A stretch of DNA of 64,000 nt from CAYOWK01 sp964407665 (GTDB lineage: Bacteria; Pseudomonadota; Alphaproteobacteria; Caulobacterales; Hyphomonadaceae), in the NCBI GenBank assembly GCA_964407665.1, contig CAYOWK010000001.1, positions 1-64,000 of the forward strand, read 5' to 3'. Position 1 is the first letter of the stretch. Every line of letters begins with the position of its first letter. The position numbers were made by a program, and so were the translations under genes. The notes beneath the pieces were generated by a model. It was not told the DNA's origin, ran no database searches, and worked only from the letters and a program-made list of their open reading frames with translations. Positions 35,201 to 42,733 of this stretch are shown here, piece after piece.

Positions 35201-35524
35201 CAGTTCGGAATTGAGGCGCTCCCGGCCGGAAATCTGGTCCGTCTGGAAAACAAGTTGATAGGCAGTCGCTGAAACGAACGCTGCAGCGGCGCGATCCCGC
35301 CGGTCCGGCGAAATCGCGACTAACGCCTCGTTCGTCTGCGCGAGGCGCATGGCGAAACTGCTGATCTCAATCAGGCCGGCTGCGTCGTCCGCCTCTCGCA
35401 CCCGAACGCGGGCTGCGACGATTTCAGCATAGTAGCGCGAAAGCAGGTCAGGAAGACCTTCTCGATCCAGGTCCGGCAGGTCGGGCGCTGATCGGATCAG
35501 GCCGGCGGTCGTCGCGTCATACAT
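32228..35524 (-). CDS. hamB: Hachiman-type HamB, Ski2-like SF2 DNA helicase
   Basis: The protein of about 1098 residues has a superfamily 2 helicase core between residues ~310 and 760: 'VVGFPTGAGKSTVAQLKMA' (Walker A), 'VFLAPTHALVDQ' (Ia), 'LLVFDECHLLHE' (DExH), 'LLLLSAM' (III) and 'LNAAGRAGRAGQ' (VI). The order and 'TPTLGQGMNLPSE' are Ski2/Mer3-like. N- and C-terminal regions are helical and unmatched by eye. It overlaps the upstream PD-(D/E)XK gene, which is the HamA-HamB arrangement. ATG 35524, inside the hamA stop and preceded by GAGG, is preferred over 35542. Confidence 0.8.
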   Translation of the reverse strand: MYDATTAGLIRSAPDLPDLDREGLPDLLSRYYAEIVAARVRVREADDAAGLIEISSFAMRLAQTNEALVAISPDRRDRAAAAFVSATAYQLVFQTDQISGRERLNSELHQQGIAESIAAMLLFLIGDASADAIEVSKHVVLENERRVERELVRCLRFLARGQVQEILNRPILLKRSIRGDNDVEIATSALYLTLLSAVRSLAESLLGRSEIREAAQLCEQIRQLSNARSSDPKDEALGPVSSFAGPYHLASLLLAVIDSLGGRALVTVPAPMGTDPQKWRRALQEMAGDRPYLWPNHREAINRGLLDNGVSAVVGFPTGAGKSTVAQLKMAAHLFAGRKVVFLAPTHALVDQTSRDLKEAFPRASVRGERMDEFGFETGGDELPDVFVMTPEACLTLTHWKPEAFDDVGLLVFDECHLLHEKNDGSRRAMDAMLCLLNVVRIRPEADLLLLSAMMKNVNELTDWVKDLTGRPALDLALDWKPTRQLRGCVVYKAPDLKALADLLASERAKKPTGGVPQAVKNKLKAQPFGFFSVQQTWASREREDYALLPFLEEEVALSTNKTWDLTPNANELSARIAARGALSGLKTLVFSQSIVNANSIAEQTSALSGAAKIKLNDAEKAYLETAIDEIGSPKQLYLRVEGDEVVTSSSVHHAQLLPEERRLVESLYKRRNGLTSLAATPTLGQGMNLPSEMVIIADDSRFDEAKGRKDVLEAQDLLNAAGRAGRAGQNANGIVVVIPGKVVALDESESRIGNRWGALRKVFGQSDQCLVIDDPLTALLDRIHAQSDQLGDTERYAVSRLTQAGRVDDNTEAEALERAIRRSFAAYRRTQDREAWIAGRVDAAVAFARGSDDLTEDVRANRELASTTGVPEEVIVQLRASLTANPPHEPANVAAWCGWMMDWLEARPDMLERLLRPEDLEGQFGKPYKDLKTSAERSKCAMPQLRKLLEGWMAGKTLNEMQSLLPPNTRQKKFSTGARKFVARLVPSLAYFFGVPALILRSKALADGIEGYEPPPSIAVLGNCARRGFGHAEMAALAQLLAKAGLARRALHRHFALVVPFLPSAEQPESWQAMLDRVERASDRELNNRGLDFDALE

Positions 35525-36311
35525 GCTCGGCCTCGATCTCATCCAGCGCGGCGAGCGCCTTGTTGGCGAGCCCGCTCAGCCATTTTCGAGTATCGTCGAG
35601 CCTCAGAACTTCGGCGCGGCGCCGCGCAACATTGCCGGCGACCTTGTCTTCATACCCTTCAAAAAGCCTTTTCAGCCCGTCGGTCGTGCAGTGTTCCTCT
35701 CGACCAGTGACCGACACGCGATAGGAGCGCGCTTCCTTCCAGAGAATGCTTGCGACGATCTCGTCGACTTCCTCCCCGACACCGCCAATCGCCAGCATGT
35801 CGGTGACGGCGGCGACCAGTTCATTGTCGCGCTCGCCGGCTTCAAGCGACTCGAAGTCGGGCCACACATCGCTCACAATCTTGTTGCGCGGATTGATCGT
35901 GGCCTTCTCTTCGCAAATGATGACGGTGGCGATCTGGCCTTTGTTCTTGACCAGACGGACATGAATTCCGTCAAAGCCCTTGTCCGCCTTTATCATCTGC
36001 GGCGCCCGGATCAGGTCATTTGGCGACTGCTTGTTCGCTGCGACCCACGAGATGACCTGAAACAGCCATCCGTCCCGATGAAACGTCTTGTCGCCGGTGG
36101 CCACGGTCAGGATCTCGCGCGCGCCGGCGTAAGCAGTTCTGCTCGGTATTACATCAGCGCAGCCCGTGTCCCTGAGTATCTTGGCGACATGACGTGACTG
36201 TCCGAGGGCGACCCTTGCGATCAGCTTCGCCAGAGCGTCTTCATCGGTGATCACCCAGGACGCGCCAGCCCACTTCTCCCCGTTCGCGATGGGCTTGAAT
36301 GTGACGGGCAT
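35517..36311 (-). CDS. hamA: Hachiman-type HamA (DUF1837) nuclease
   Basis: The 264-residue protein fits HamA/DUF1837. The nuclease core is readable: 'KGFDGIHVRL' (Asp114) and 'IATVIICEEKATINPR' (Glu134-x-Lys136), a PD-(D/E)XK site. N-terminal 'ARVALGQSRHVAKILRD' and C-terminal 'LANKALAALDEIE' are helical. In characterised Hachiman systems HamA is held in check by the HamB helicase and degrades DNA broadly when HamB senses damaged DNA. The AbpA/AbpB system is a close relative and an alternative name. It starts the minus-strand operon; hamB overlaps it by 8 bases. Confidence 0.78.
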   Translation of the reverse strand: MPVTFKPIANGEKWAGASWVITDEDALAKLIARVALGQSRHVAKILRDTGCADVIPSRTAYAGAREILTVATGDKTFHRDGWLFQVISWVAANKQSPNDLIRAPQMIKADKGFDGIHVRLVKNKGQIATVIICEEKATINPRNKIVSDVWPDFESLEAGERDNELVAAVTDMLAIGGVGEEVDEIVASILWKEARSYRVSVTGREEHCTTDGLKRLFEGYEDKVAGNVARRRAEVLRLDDTRKWLSGLANKALAALDEIEAEHV

Positions 36312-36623
36312 CGGAATGCTGGGTTCGCGACTGGGTTTCGACGGTTTTGTTTTAGCACGGGGCAGTGTGGCATTAAGCCTGATTTCCTATCGTGATTCCC
36401 CGGATGCCGACGCCTCACGTGAGCGAGCCGACAAGCTTGCGCTACGTCATCCAAAGACTCCGTGCGCATACCAGCGCTGGTCGCCTGTGGCAGGATCTTC
36501 TTCGGCGCCACCGGGGAAAAGCCGGAAGCGTTCGCATAACTTGTCATCGACCCCCCGAGGGTCGTCGCACATTCACACGCGCCAAAAAGCGCCCTAACGT
36601 TGTCCGAGTGTGGAGGGGATGTC
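36312..36623. promoter_or_regulatory. Divergent promoter region between hamAB and the five-gene operon
   Basis: These 312 bases separate two divergent defence operons and contain no gene. The A/T-richer tract with GTTTTGTTTTAG near 36342 is a likely hamA-side promoter. An inverted repeat CGACCC-cccga-GGGTCG (36548-36564) lies about 60 bases before the GGCT start and could be an operator. GGAGGGG at 36612-36618 is the ribosome site that fixes the GTG start at 36624. Confidence 0.5.
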
Positions 36624-37151
36624 GTGTGGGTTTTCGGATATGGCTCGCTCATGTGGTGGAACGAATGGGAGTCCCGCTTTGACTGCGCCGAGCGGTGCAT
36701 TGCGACGGTCGCCGGATACCGGCGCGTTCTGAACAAGGCCTCAGTCGCGAATTGGGGTTCTGCTTCCGCGCCTGGGCCAACGCTCAATCTCGTGAGCGAT
36801 GGGGATGCATCCTGCACTGGAATGGCGTTCAACATTCCGCCAACCAAGGAAGCCGAAGCGCTTGCCTATCTTCACATTCGCGAGGGGAGGGATTTCAACT
36901 TTGTGTCGGCCAGCGCCCGACTTGCGGACGAGCGCGTCGTTGTCGCGACAGTCGCAATCTATGCGGGAGGAAATCTCGTCTCGTATGCAAACGACGACGA
37001 GCTCGTCAGCAAGATCGTGGCGGCTCGCGGCACTAGCGGACGTGCGATCGACTACGTGCTCAACTTGGTCACCCAGCTCGGTGCGATGGGCGTGGATGAC
37101 CCCGAGCTAACTCGAATTGCCGCAAGGCTACGCGCGACGCCTTCCGACTAG
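36624..37151 (+). CDS. ChaC-like gamma-glutamylcyclotransferase
   Basis: The 175-residue product opens 'WVFGYGSLMWWNEWESRF', the substrate-binding signature of the GGCT/ChaC fold, and contains 'VAGYRRVLNKASVANWG' and 'TGMAFNIPPTKEAEALAYLHIREG'. ChaC enzymes cleave glutathione to 5-oxoproline and Cys-Gly. GTG 36624 is chosen because GGAGGGG sits five bases upstream and the motif then starts at residue 2. It lies 20 bases before the OLD-family gene on the same strand, so it is probably the first gene of the defence operon. Why a glutathione enzyme is there is not known. Confidence 0.85.
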   Translation: MWVFGYGSLMWWNEWESRFDCAERCIATVAGYRRVLNKASVANWGSASAPGPTLNLVSDGDASCTGMAFNIPPTKEAEALAYLHIREGRDFNFVSASARLADERVVVATVAIYAGGNLVSYANDDELVSKIVAARGTSGRAIDYVLNLVTQLGAMGVDDPELTRIAARLRATPSD

Positions 37152-37171
37152 GGACGACCCGGGGGATCAAA

Positions 37172-39022
37172 GTGTATATGGAATCGTTACGCCTCACCAA
37201 TTTTCGCTCCTTTGCCGAGCAGACGATCCCGTTGTCGAAGGAACTCACGGTTTTTGTCGGAGAGAACAATGGCGGGAAAAGCAATGCGATCGACGCTATC
37301 AGGCTCATCACGTCGCCACTGTCAGGCCGCCGCGAAATCTACTGCGAGCCGACCGATGTGCGCTTCAGCAGTGCGACCAAGGTCTTTCAGCTTGAGGCGC
37401 GCTACAGCGAGCTTTCCGTCGGCCAGCAGGGTCGCTTTGCGGCAGCCGCCGCCAATTCGCAGATGGACAAGGCTGTCGTCGGTCTGACGTACGACGACAC
37501 GCTGGGGAAGATTCCGAACAGGCCCGCGATCTGGGCCGGTCAGAAGAAGGGCACGCCCGAACCCGGTTCTCTCGACAAGATCTGCCACGTCTATCTGCCG
37601 CCCTTGCGGGACGCAAAGCGGGCGCTTGCATCAGGGAATCCCACGCGCATCTATGCGCTGCTGAAGCATTTTCTTGGTGCCGAGAAGCCGGAAGACGTGG
37701 CCAAACTTCTCAAGCGGACCGGCGATATCGAACTGCTCAAACGCGTCGACGTCGCCATCGATCACGGCCTAAGCGCACTGACCGGCGGCGTTCGGAGGCA
37801 GAGCGCCTCCCTCGGATTCTCAGATGAAGAGAAGCTGATCGATATCGCCCGTGAGCTTCGCTTCAAGATGGCGGATCACGGCATTACGCCAGAGGACCTG
37901 CGCTACTCGGGACACGGATACGCTAATCTGCTCTACATGGCGACGATCGCCGTCGAACTGCAGAACGTCACGGATGCCGATCTCACGCTTTTTCTGGTCG
38001 AGGAGCCCGAGGCGCACCTGCATCCGCAACTACAGGCGGCCGTGCTGTCCTTTCTGGAAGATCAGGCTCAAAAGTCGCGGCAGGCTCCAAAGGAGGCGCA
38101 GCAGTTCGCCGGCGAGATCCAGGTTGTCGTGGCAACCCATTCACCCAACCTGTCGGCCTGGGTAAAATCCGAGCATCTCGTCGTTTTCAAGTCCCGCACA
38201 GTCGCGACCGCAACCTCCGCCGATCCCGAGCCGCCAAGCCCCTCAACTGTCAAAGAGGTCGTTGAAGCCGTTGCCGAGACGCCGACAACAACAGCGACCC
38301 CCGCTTTAGCGCCGCATCGGCGTGAAAGCTGCTGTGTTCCTGTCTCGCTGCTTGGCCTCAAGGACGTAGATCGCCGAAAGGTAGACCGCTACATCGATGT
38401 CACGCGGGCTGCATTCCTGTTCGGGGGCCGGGTCCTGCTGCTCGAGGGTGTGGCGGAGCTACTGCTCCTTCCCATATTCGCACGACAGCAGTTCGCGACT
38501 CAACCAGAGCTTCTCCGGCACTTTCGGTCGGCTGTCTTTGTGCCGATCGACGGCGTCGATTTCGAGCCCTACGCGAAGCTGCTTCTTACTCCGCATGACG
38601 GCGTCCGGATCGCAGACCGGCTCGTGGTCATGACCGACGGCGATGGATATCATCTGGCTCCAGGCGAGAAGAGCCCAGGCGCTCTGAGGGTGGAGTCGCT
38701 CAACGCGTTGGCCCTCGGAGCCAACTCAGACAGCGTGTTCGAGGGAGTTTGCAGCGACTATTCGCTGGAGGCCGAACTCGTGCGGGCGGGAAATGCAGCG
38801 CTGCTGCGCGAAGCCTACCTTGAGCTGCATCCAAAATCGGCCGCGAAGTGGGACGAAGCTGCGGCCAAGACCGGGGACGACCAGGCTCAAGGGTTCAAGA
38901 CCCTGTTCGAGGGGGTGCGCAAGGGCGACTTCGCGCAGACGCTCGCCAGGCTTGCCGGCGAAGGCAAGTCTATCGTCATCCCGCCTTATGTCGCGCGGGC
39001 TCTTGCGGCACTCGTGAGCTGA
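37172..39022 (+). CDS. gajA: OLD-family ATPase with TOPRIM nuclease domain, GajA-like
   Basis: The 616-residue protein starts with an ABC-type ATPase: 'VFVGENNGGKSNAIDAI' (Walker A, Lys36) and 'TLFLVEEPEAHLHPQLQ' (Walker B, about 272-288). A Thr/Pro-rich linker (about 350-380) leads to a TOPRIM domain with Glu in 'VLLLEGVAELLLLP' (~420), 'FVPIDGVDF' (~457) and 'VVMTDGDGYH' (~487). An OLD nuclease directly coupled to a UvrD helicase is the Gabija pattern, in which GajA nicks DNA when nucleotides fall. GTG 37172 has GGGGGA six bases upstream. Its stop overlaps the helicase start (TGATG). Confidence 0.82.
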   Translation: MYMESLRLTNFRSFAEQTIPLSKELTVFVGENNGGKSNAIDAIRLITSPLSGRREIYCEPTDVRFSSATKVFQLEARYSELSVGQQGRFAAAAANSQMDKAVVGLTYDDTLGKIPNRPAIWAGQKKGTPEPGSLDKICHVYLPPLRDAKRALASGNPTRIYALLKHFLGAEKPEDVAKLLKRTGDIELLKRVDVAIDHGLSALTGGVRRQSASLGFSDEEKLIDIARELRFKMADHGITPEDLRYSGHGYANLLYMATIAVELQNVTDADLTLFLVEEPEAHLHPQLQAAVLSFLEDQAQKSRQAPKEAQQFAGEIQVVVATHSPNLSAWVKSEHLVVFKSRTVATATSADPEPPSPSTVKEVVEAVAETPTTTATPALAPHRRESCCVPVSLLGLKDVDRRKVDRYIDVTRAAFLFGGRVLLLEGVAELLLLPIFARQQFATQPELLRHFRSAVFVPIDGVDFEPYAKLLLTPHDGVRIADRLVVMTDGDGYHLAPGEKSPGALRVESLNALALGANSDSVFEGVCSDYSLEAELVRAGNAALLREAYLELHPKSAAKWDEAAAKTGDDQAQGFKTLFEGVRKGDFAQTLARLAGEGKSIVIPPYVARALAALVS

Positions 39023-40752
39023 TGACGTTCAAGCCGACGCCTCAGCAACGCACCATCATCGATCACGAAGGCGCCGCCTTTGTCTCCGCGTGCCCGGGCG
39101 CCGGCAAGACCCGGGTTATGGTGGAGCGCGCGCGCAGGGTTCTGTCGTCCAGACCGGCGCGCGTCGTCGCGTTCCTGTCATTTACCCAGGCTGCGGTGAC
39201 CGAACTCGAGGTGAGACTGCGATCCGACGGTCTGTTCGGACATTCGGCCTTTCCGAATTACGTTGGCACGTTCGACAGCTTCCTGTGGCAGTTCCTGCTG
39301 GCGCCCTTCGGCGTGCCGGATGTTCCCGACGCTCCCCGCTTGATCCCGGATCTTCAATCCAAGGTCATTACCCCGTACCCAAAGGCCCATCCGCTGCCTC
39401 TCGAGTGCTTTGACCGGGCGGCCAACAGCATGTTGAGCATACCCGCGAGGGCGAAGGGCTTCGATACCGCCACGGCCAGCCCTGCCACGATCAAACGGTA
39501 TGAGGCGGCGGCGGCCAACCTCAGAACAGCGTTCCGGAACAAGGGGCTGGTCGACTTCGACTGCGTGCGCGACCTTGCCGCGTCGCGTATTGCCGATGCG
39601 TCGACGGGCAAGGCGATTGGCCAAGCCCTTGCCGGTCGGTTTTCCGAGATTGTCATCGATGAAGCGCAGGACTGCAATCCGCGTGATCTCGCCATCATCG
39701 AATGGCTGAGAGCGGCAGGCCTGCGGGTCATGCTTGTCTGCGATCCGGAGCAGGCGATCTACGGTTTTCGCGGCGGGGTGACCGACGAACTCATCGCGTT
39801 TCGTGGAACATTCGGCAGCGGGGATCAGCTGCCGCTGACCGGAAACTTCCGGTCGAGCCAGAACATCTGCAACGCCATCGCCGCGCTACGATCTGGCGCG
39901 GCCGGCGGCGCTGTCGACCAGGCGCTCGGCAGTTCCAAAGACGATGAGACCCCCGTCTACCTGTTATCCTATGCGGGCGCCGCCGTGTCTCCGAAGATCG
40001 GCCCGCGCTTTGCCGAAATCGTCGCCGAACGCAAGCTGACCCTTCACGACTGTCCGCTGGTGGCGGCGACGAAGCAGAGCAGCGCCGCCGCCATCGGCCA
40101 GCCGGCGCTTCCGCAGTCAAACAGCGCCACGCTGAACCTGGCTGCGCATGTCACGGAATTCCAGTTTGGATTCGAGACGGGAAACACAGTGCATGCGCTG
40201 GAGCAGCTTCACCGGGTCGTGCTCCGCGTCGAAGGTCATCTCCGTGATCAGACCTATCACGAGTATCTGGTGACGTCGGGACTGGAGAAACTGACGTGGC
40301 GTCCACGCGTCCTGGGCATCGCGAAGGAGCTGAAGTTCGATGCTTCGCTCGAGGATGCAAAGACGTGGCTTGCGCGCGCACAGGCGCTGCTCAAGCCAGG
40401 ACTCGTGGGCGATGGGGGGACCATCGGGCAGAGGCTTCGCTATGATGCAAAGCTCGAAACCGTTCTTGCGGCGCCGTCCGCCTCGATCCCGCTGGTTCGG
40501 ACAATTCACTCCGTCAAAGGCGAGGAGTTTCCCGGCGTCTGCGTCGTGATGACAAAGAGCAGCGCCAAGAACATTCTTGATTGCCTTGAGACAGGTTTGC
40601 CTCTGGACGTGGCGGAGGAGGCCCGCAAAATCTACGTTGGCGCTTCGCGGGCGCAACGGCTTCTCGTTCTGGCGGTTCCCAAGGCCCTGGCGCCCCGCCT
40701 CAGTCTGCGCCTCAAGACATTCAACGCCACAGTTGTTCAAGAGGAAATCTAG
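39022..40752 (+). CDS. gajB: UvrD/Rep-like SF1 helicase, GajB-like
   Basis: The 576-residue protein has the superfamily 1A set: Q-motif region 'FKPTPQQRTII', Walker A 'SACPGAGKT' (Lys29), 'VAFLSFTQAAVTEL' (Ia), 'FSEIVIDEAQDCNP' (II, ~212), 'LVCDPEQAIYGFRGG' (III), 'LTGNFRSSQNI' (IV), 'RTIHSVKGEEFPGVCVV' (V) and 'IYVGASRAQRLLVL' (VI). It is coupled to the OLD-family gene, as GajB is to GajA. The start ATG overlaps the upstream stop by one base; 24 bases separate it from the next gene. Confidence 0.82.
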   Translation: MTFKPTPQQRTIIDHEGAAFVSACPGAGKTRVMVERARRVLSSRPARVVAFLSFTQAAVTELEVRLRSDGLFGHSAFPNYVGTFDSFLWQFLLAPFGVPDVPDAPRLIPDLQSKVITPYPKAHPLPLECFDRAANSMLSIPARAKGFDTATASPATIKRYEAAAANLRTAFRNKGLVDFDCVRDLAASRIADASTGKAIGQALAGRFSEIVIDEAQDCNPRDLAIIEWLRAAGLRVMLVCDPEQAIYGFRGGVTDELIAFRGTFGSGDQLPLTGNFRSSQNICNAIAALRSGAAGGAVDQALGSSKDDETPVYLLSYAGAAVSPKIGPRFAEIVAERKLTLHDCPLVAATKQSSAAAIGQPALPQSNSATLNLAAHVTEFQFGFETGNTVHALEQLHRVVLRVEGHLRDQTYHEYLVTSGLEKLTWRPRVLGIAKELKFDASLEDAKTWLARAQALLKPGLVGDGGTIGQRLRYDAKLETVLAAPSASIPLVRTIHSVKGEEFPGVCVVMTKSSAKNILDCLETGLPLDVAEEARKIYVGASRAQRLLVLAVPKALAPRLSLRLKTFNATVVQEEI

Positions 40753-40776
40753 GTCAGGTCAAGCGAGGCGGACGGC

Positions 40777-41238
40777 ATGGAGATGGGGGAAGCGCTGCTA
40801 CGCGTCTGGAGACAGCCGTCGACGCCTGTTGTTCTGCGACGCACCGGGCAGGGGCAGAAGCTGCGCATCCGTTTGCCATACGCTGAATCCAACAGGGACT
40901 GGCTCAGAAATGGACGCCGCAGCAATCCGGAATGGGTGGCGCGCGGCAAATACTGGGAGCTGCCGAAAGCCTGGTTCAATGACTTCGTGAACCGAGCGCT
41001 TGCAAAGTATGGCGAGGTCTACGTGATCCAGCCCTATCGGGAGCAGGAGAAATGCTCGCCCGCATGCCTCGACGCCATGGGGCATGACTGCACGTGCTCA
41101 TGCATGGGCGCCAACCACGGGGCAGGAAATGATGGAAGCTGGTTCGAAGTCTCGGACACTTTCGCCACCCGCTGGGGCAACCTGCATCTGGCTTGCCGGC
41201 TGATGACGAAGGTCGGCGAGGGGCCTGTCGCGTCATGA
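40777..41238 (+). CDS. Unknown protein with Cys-cluster motif
   Basis: The 153-residue product is not one I can assign. Its centre is a compact cysteine cluster: C93-x3-C97-x7-C105-x-C107-x-C109, followed by 'GANHG', plausible metal ligands. The N-terminal half contains 'LRIRLPYAESNRDWLRNG' and 'WELPKAWFNDFVNRAL', which read like a small recognition domain. GAGG eight bases before the ATG supports the start. It lies 24 bases after the helicase gene and overlaps the following nuclease-like gene by four bases (ATGA), so it is part of the same transcript and probably acts with them. Confidence 0.75.
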   Translation: MEMGEALLRVWRQPSTPVVLRRTGQGQKLRIRLPYAESNRDWLRNGRRSNPEWVARGKYWELPKAWFNDFVNRALAKYGEVYVIQPYREQEKCSPACLDAMGHDCTCSCMGANHGAGNDGSWFEVSDTFATRWGNLHLACRLMTKVGEGPVAS

Positions 41239-42725
41239 CTCGCGTGGCCGGCGCAGATGCCTTGGCGCTTCTTGATCAGCTAATCGCAGAACACGCCGGA
41301 GGCATTGCCTCCAGGCTCGCGCCACTTGACCCCGTCACAACGACCCGGTCGTGGCTGGAGATGCTGCGCGCGATAGAAGAGCTGATAAACCTCCCGATGA
41401 TGGTCGATCTCGAGACCCTTGATCGGTTTCGTCGCACGCCGATTGTGTCGATGTACATCGATCCACGCCCGATCCACTCTCTCGCGAGACATCTGGCTGA
41501 TCTGTTCGATGCGGGTGTCGCAGCGCGTTTCACAATGCTCTGCAAGCAATGCTGCATGGTGAGCCTCGAGCTCCGTGTGCGCGGGAATCTCGAGGCGGCG
41601 ATGGGCCTGCACACTGTCGCGGAAGCAATGGGCTATTTCCAGTCGCGACGCCGGCATCTCGTGACGCTGCTCTACACGATGCCGTCGGCCTGCAAGGGAC
41701 AAGTACAGGTCGCGCCTGCTGATGTGCTCGGCACGTTCATCCCGCTCGTCGAGCACTGCGCGATGTCGCTGACCGGCCTGCACCAGAACGCCATGCTGGG
41801 TGCGGTCTATCCCGATTTCGAGCTCGTCGTGGACGCGCGCGGCTTCAAAGGCAGCCACTCGCTCGACATACTGAACTCGCTCTTCCTCGAGCCGGAGCGT
41901 TTACCGATCGTTGAAATTGACCCGGGCGTCTACAACAGCAAGCGCATGCTGCCGCTCGACCCGCGCAAGGTTATCTCCACGGTTGAAGCGCGCAATGCAA
42001 TTCCCATTCTGGAGGAGGCTTACCGGGAGTTCGACCTGGCAGGAACGCAGTTCGCAGCAATCGCGGCCATCTGTGACAAGCTGCTGGACCACGCCCACGA
42101 TGATTACTTCATTCGCCTGCCGAAGGCGGAGTTCGATACGATCGTCGGCCGGCTGAGCGCTGGCAAGTTCATCCAGCGCGGAGAGGATTTCGTCGTAAAC
42201 TCGAATTCATACGCACCGTGTATCGAAGTGGCGGGCGAGGTTCTCTCGACAGTGCTGCTAGTCCAGCGCTTCCTCTACTATTTCAAGAATGTCTGCCTCA
42301 ACAAGGTCAAGCGCTTCCAGATCAGGTCCGGCTTCGAGTTAGAGAAGGCGGTCAAGGAAGAGCTGAGACGACGGGGACTTTCCCTCAGCAACACCAAGCG
42401 GATCGAACAGCAAGAATTCGATGTGCTCGCAACGCACCAAGGCGTCCTCTTCAATGTGCAGTGCAAGAACAACTTCGTTGACGTCACGCGCATTGAGTCC
42501 AACCGCAAACTCTTCGTCCGCTACAATCGCGGGCTCGACCGTGCATATGCGCTCGCGCTGGCGAAGGAAGAGGAGAGGGAGCACCTCTTGAGGAAGCGCT
42601 TTGGAGACGTGGCGATTCGGCATCTGGTCGTTAGCCGGTTTCCGGTTGCAACGTCCAATCCCCGCGTGCTGTCGTTTGCTGATCTTCAGAAAAAGGGCTC
42701 AGCCGCACTTCCCGACGGAACCTAA
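41235..42725 (+). CDS. Unknown protein with C-terminal Mrr-like PD-(D/E)XK domain
   Basis: The 496-residue protein has a large N-terminal part (about 1-350) that I do not recognise. It contains 'MLCKQCCMVSLELRVRGNLEAAMG' and 'LLYTMPSACKGQVQV'. The C-terminal 130 residues look like a restriction-endonuclease fold: a helix 'FELEKAVKEELRRRGL', then 'QQEFDVLATHQGVLFNVQCKNNF' with Asp396 and Gln409-x-Lys411, the D/QxK form typical of Mrr. A terminal helix pair follows. ATG 41235 overlaps the preceding stop. It is the last gene of the operon; the convergent XRE gene ends eight bases away. Confidence 0.75.
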   Translation: MTRVAGADALALLDQLIAEHAGGIASRLAPLDPVTTTRSWLEMLRAIEELINLPMMVDLETLDRFRRTPIVSMYIDPRPIHSLARHLADLFDAGVAARFTMLCKQCCMVSLELRVRGNLEAAMGLHTVAEAMGYFQSRRRHLVTLLYTMPSACKGQVQVAPADVLGTFIPLVEHCAMSLTGLHQNAMLGAVYPDFELVVDARGFKGSHSLDILNSLFLEPERLPIVEIDPGVYNSKRMLPLDPRKVISTVEARNAIPILEEAYREFDLAGTQFAAIAAICDKLLDHAHDDYFIRLPKAEFDTIVGRLSAGKFIQRGEDFVVNSNSYAPCIEVAGEVLSTVLLVQRFLYYFKNVCLNKVKRFQIRSGFELEKAVKEELRRRGLSLSNTKRIEQQEFDVLATHQGVLFNVQCKNNFVDVTRIESNRKLFVRYNRGLDRAYALALAKEEEREHLLRKRFGDVAIRHLVVSRFPVATSNPRVLSFADLQKKGSAALPDGT

Positions 42726-42733
42726 GACTACTG

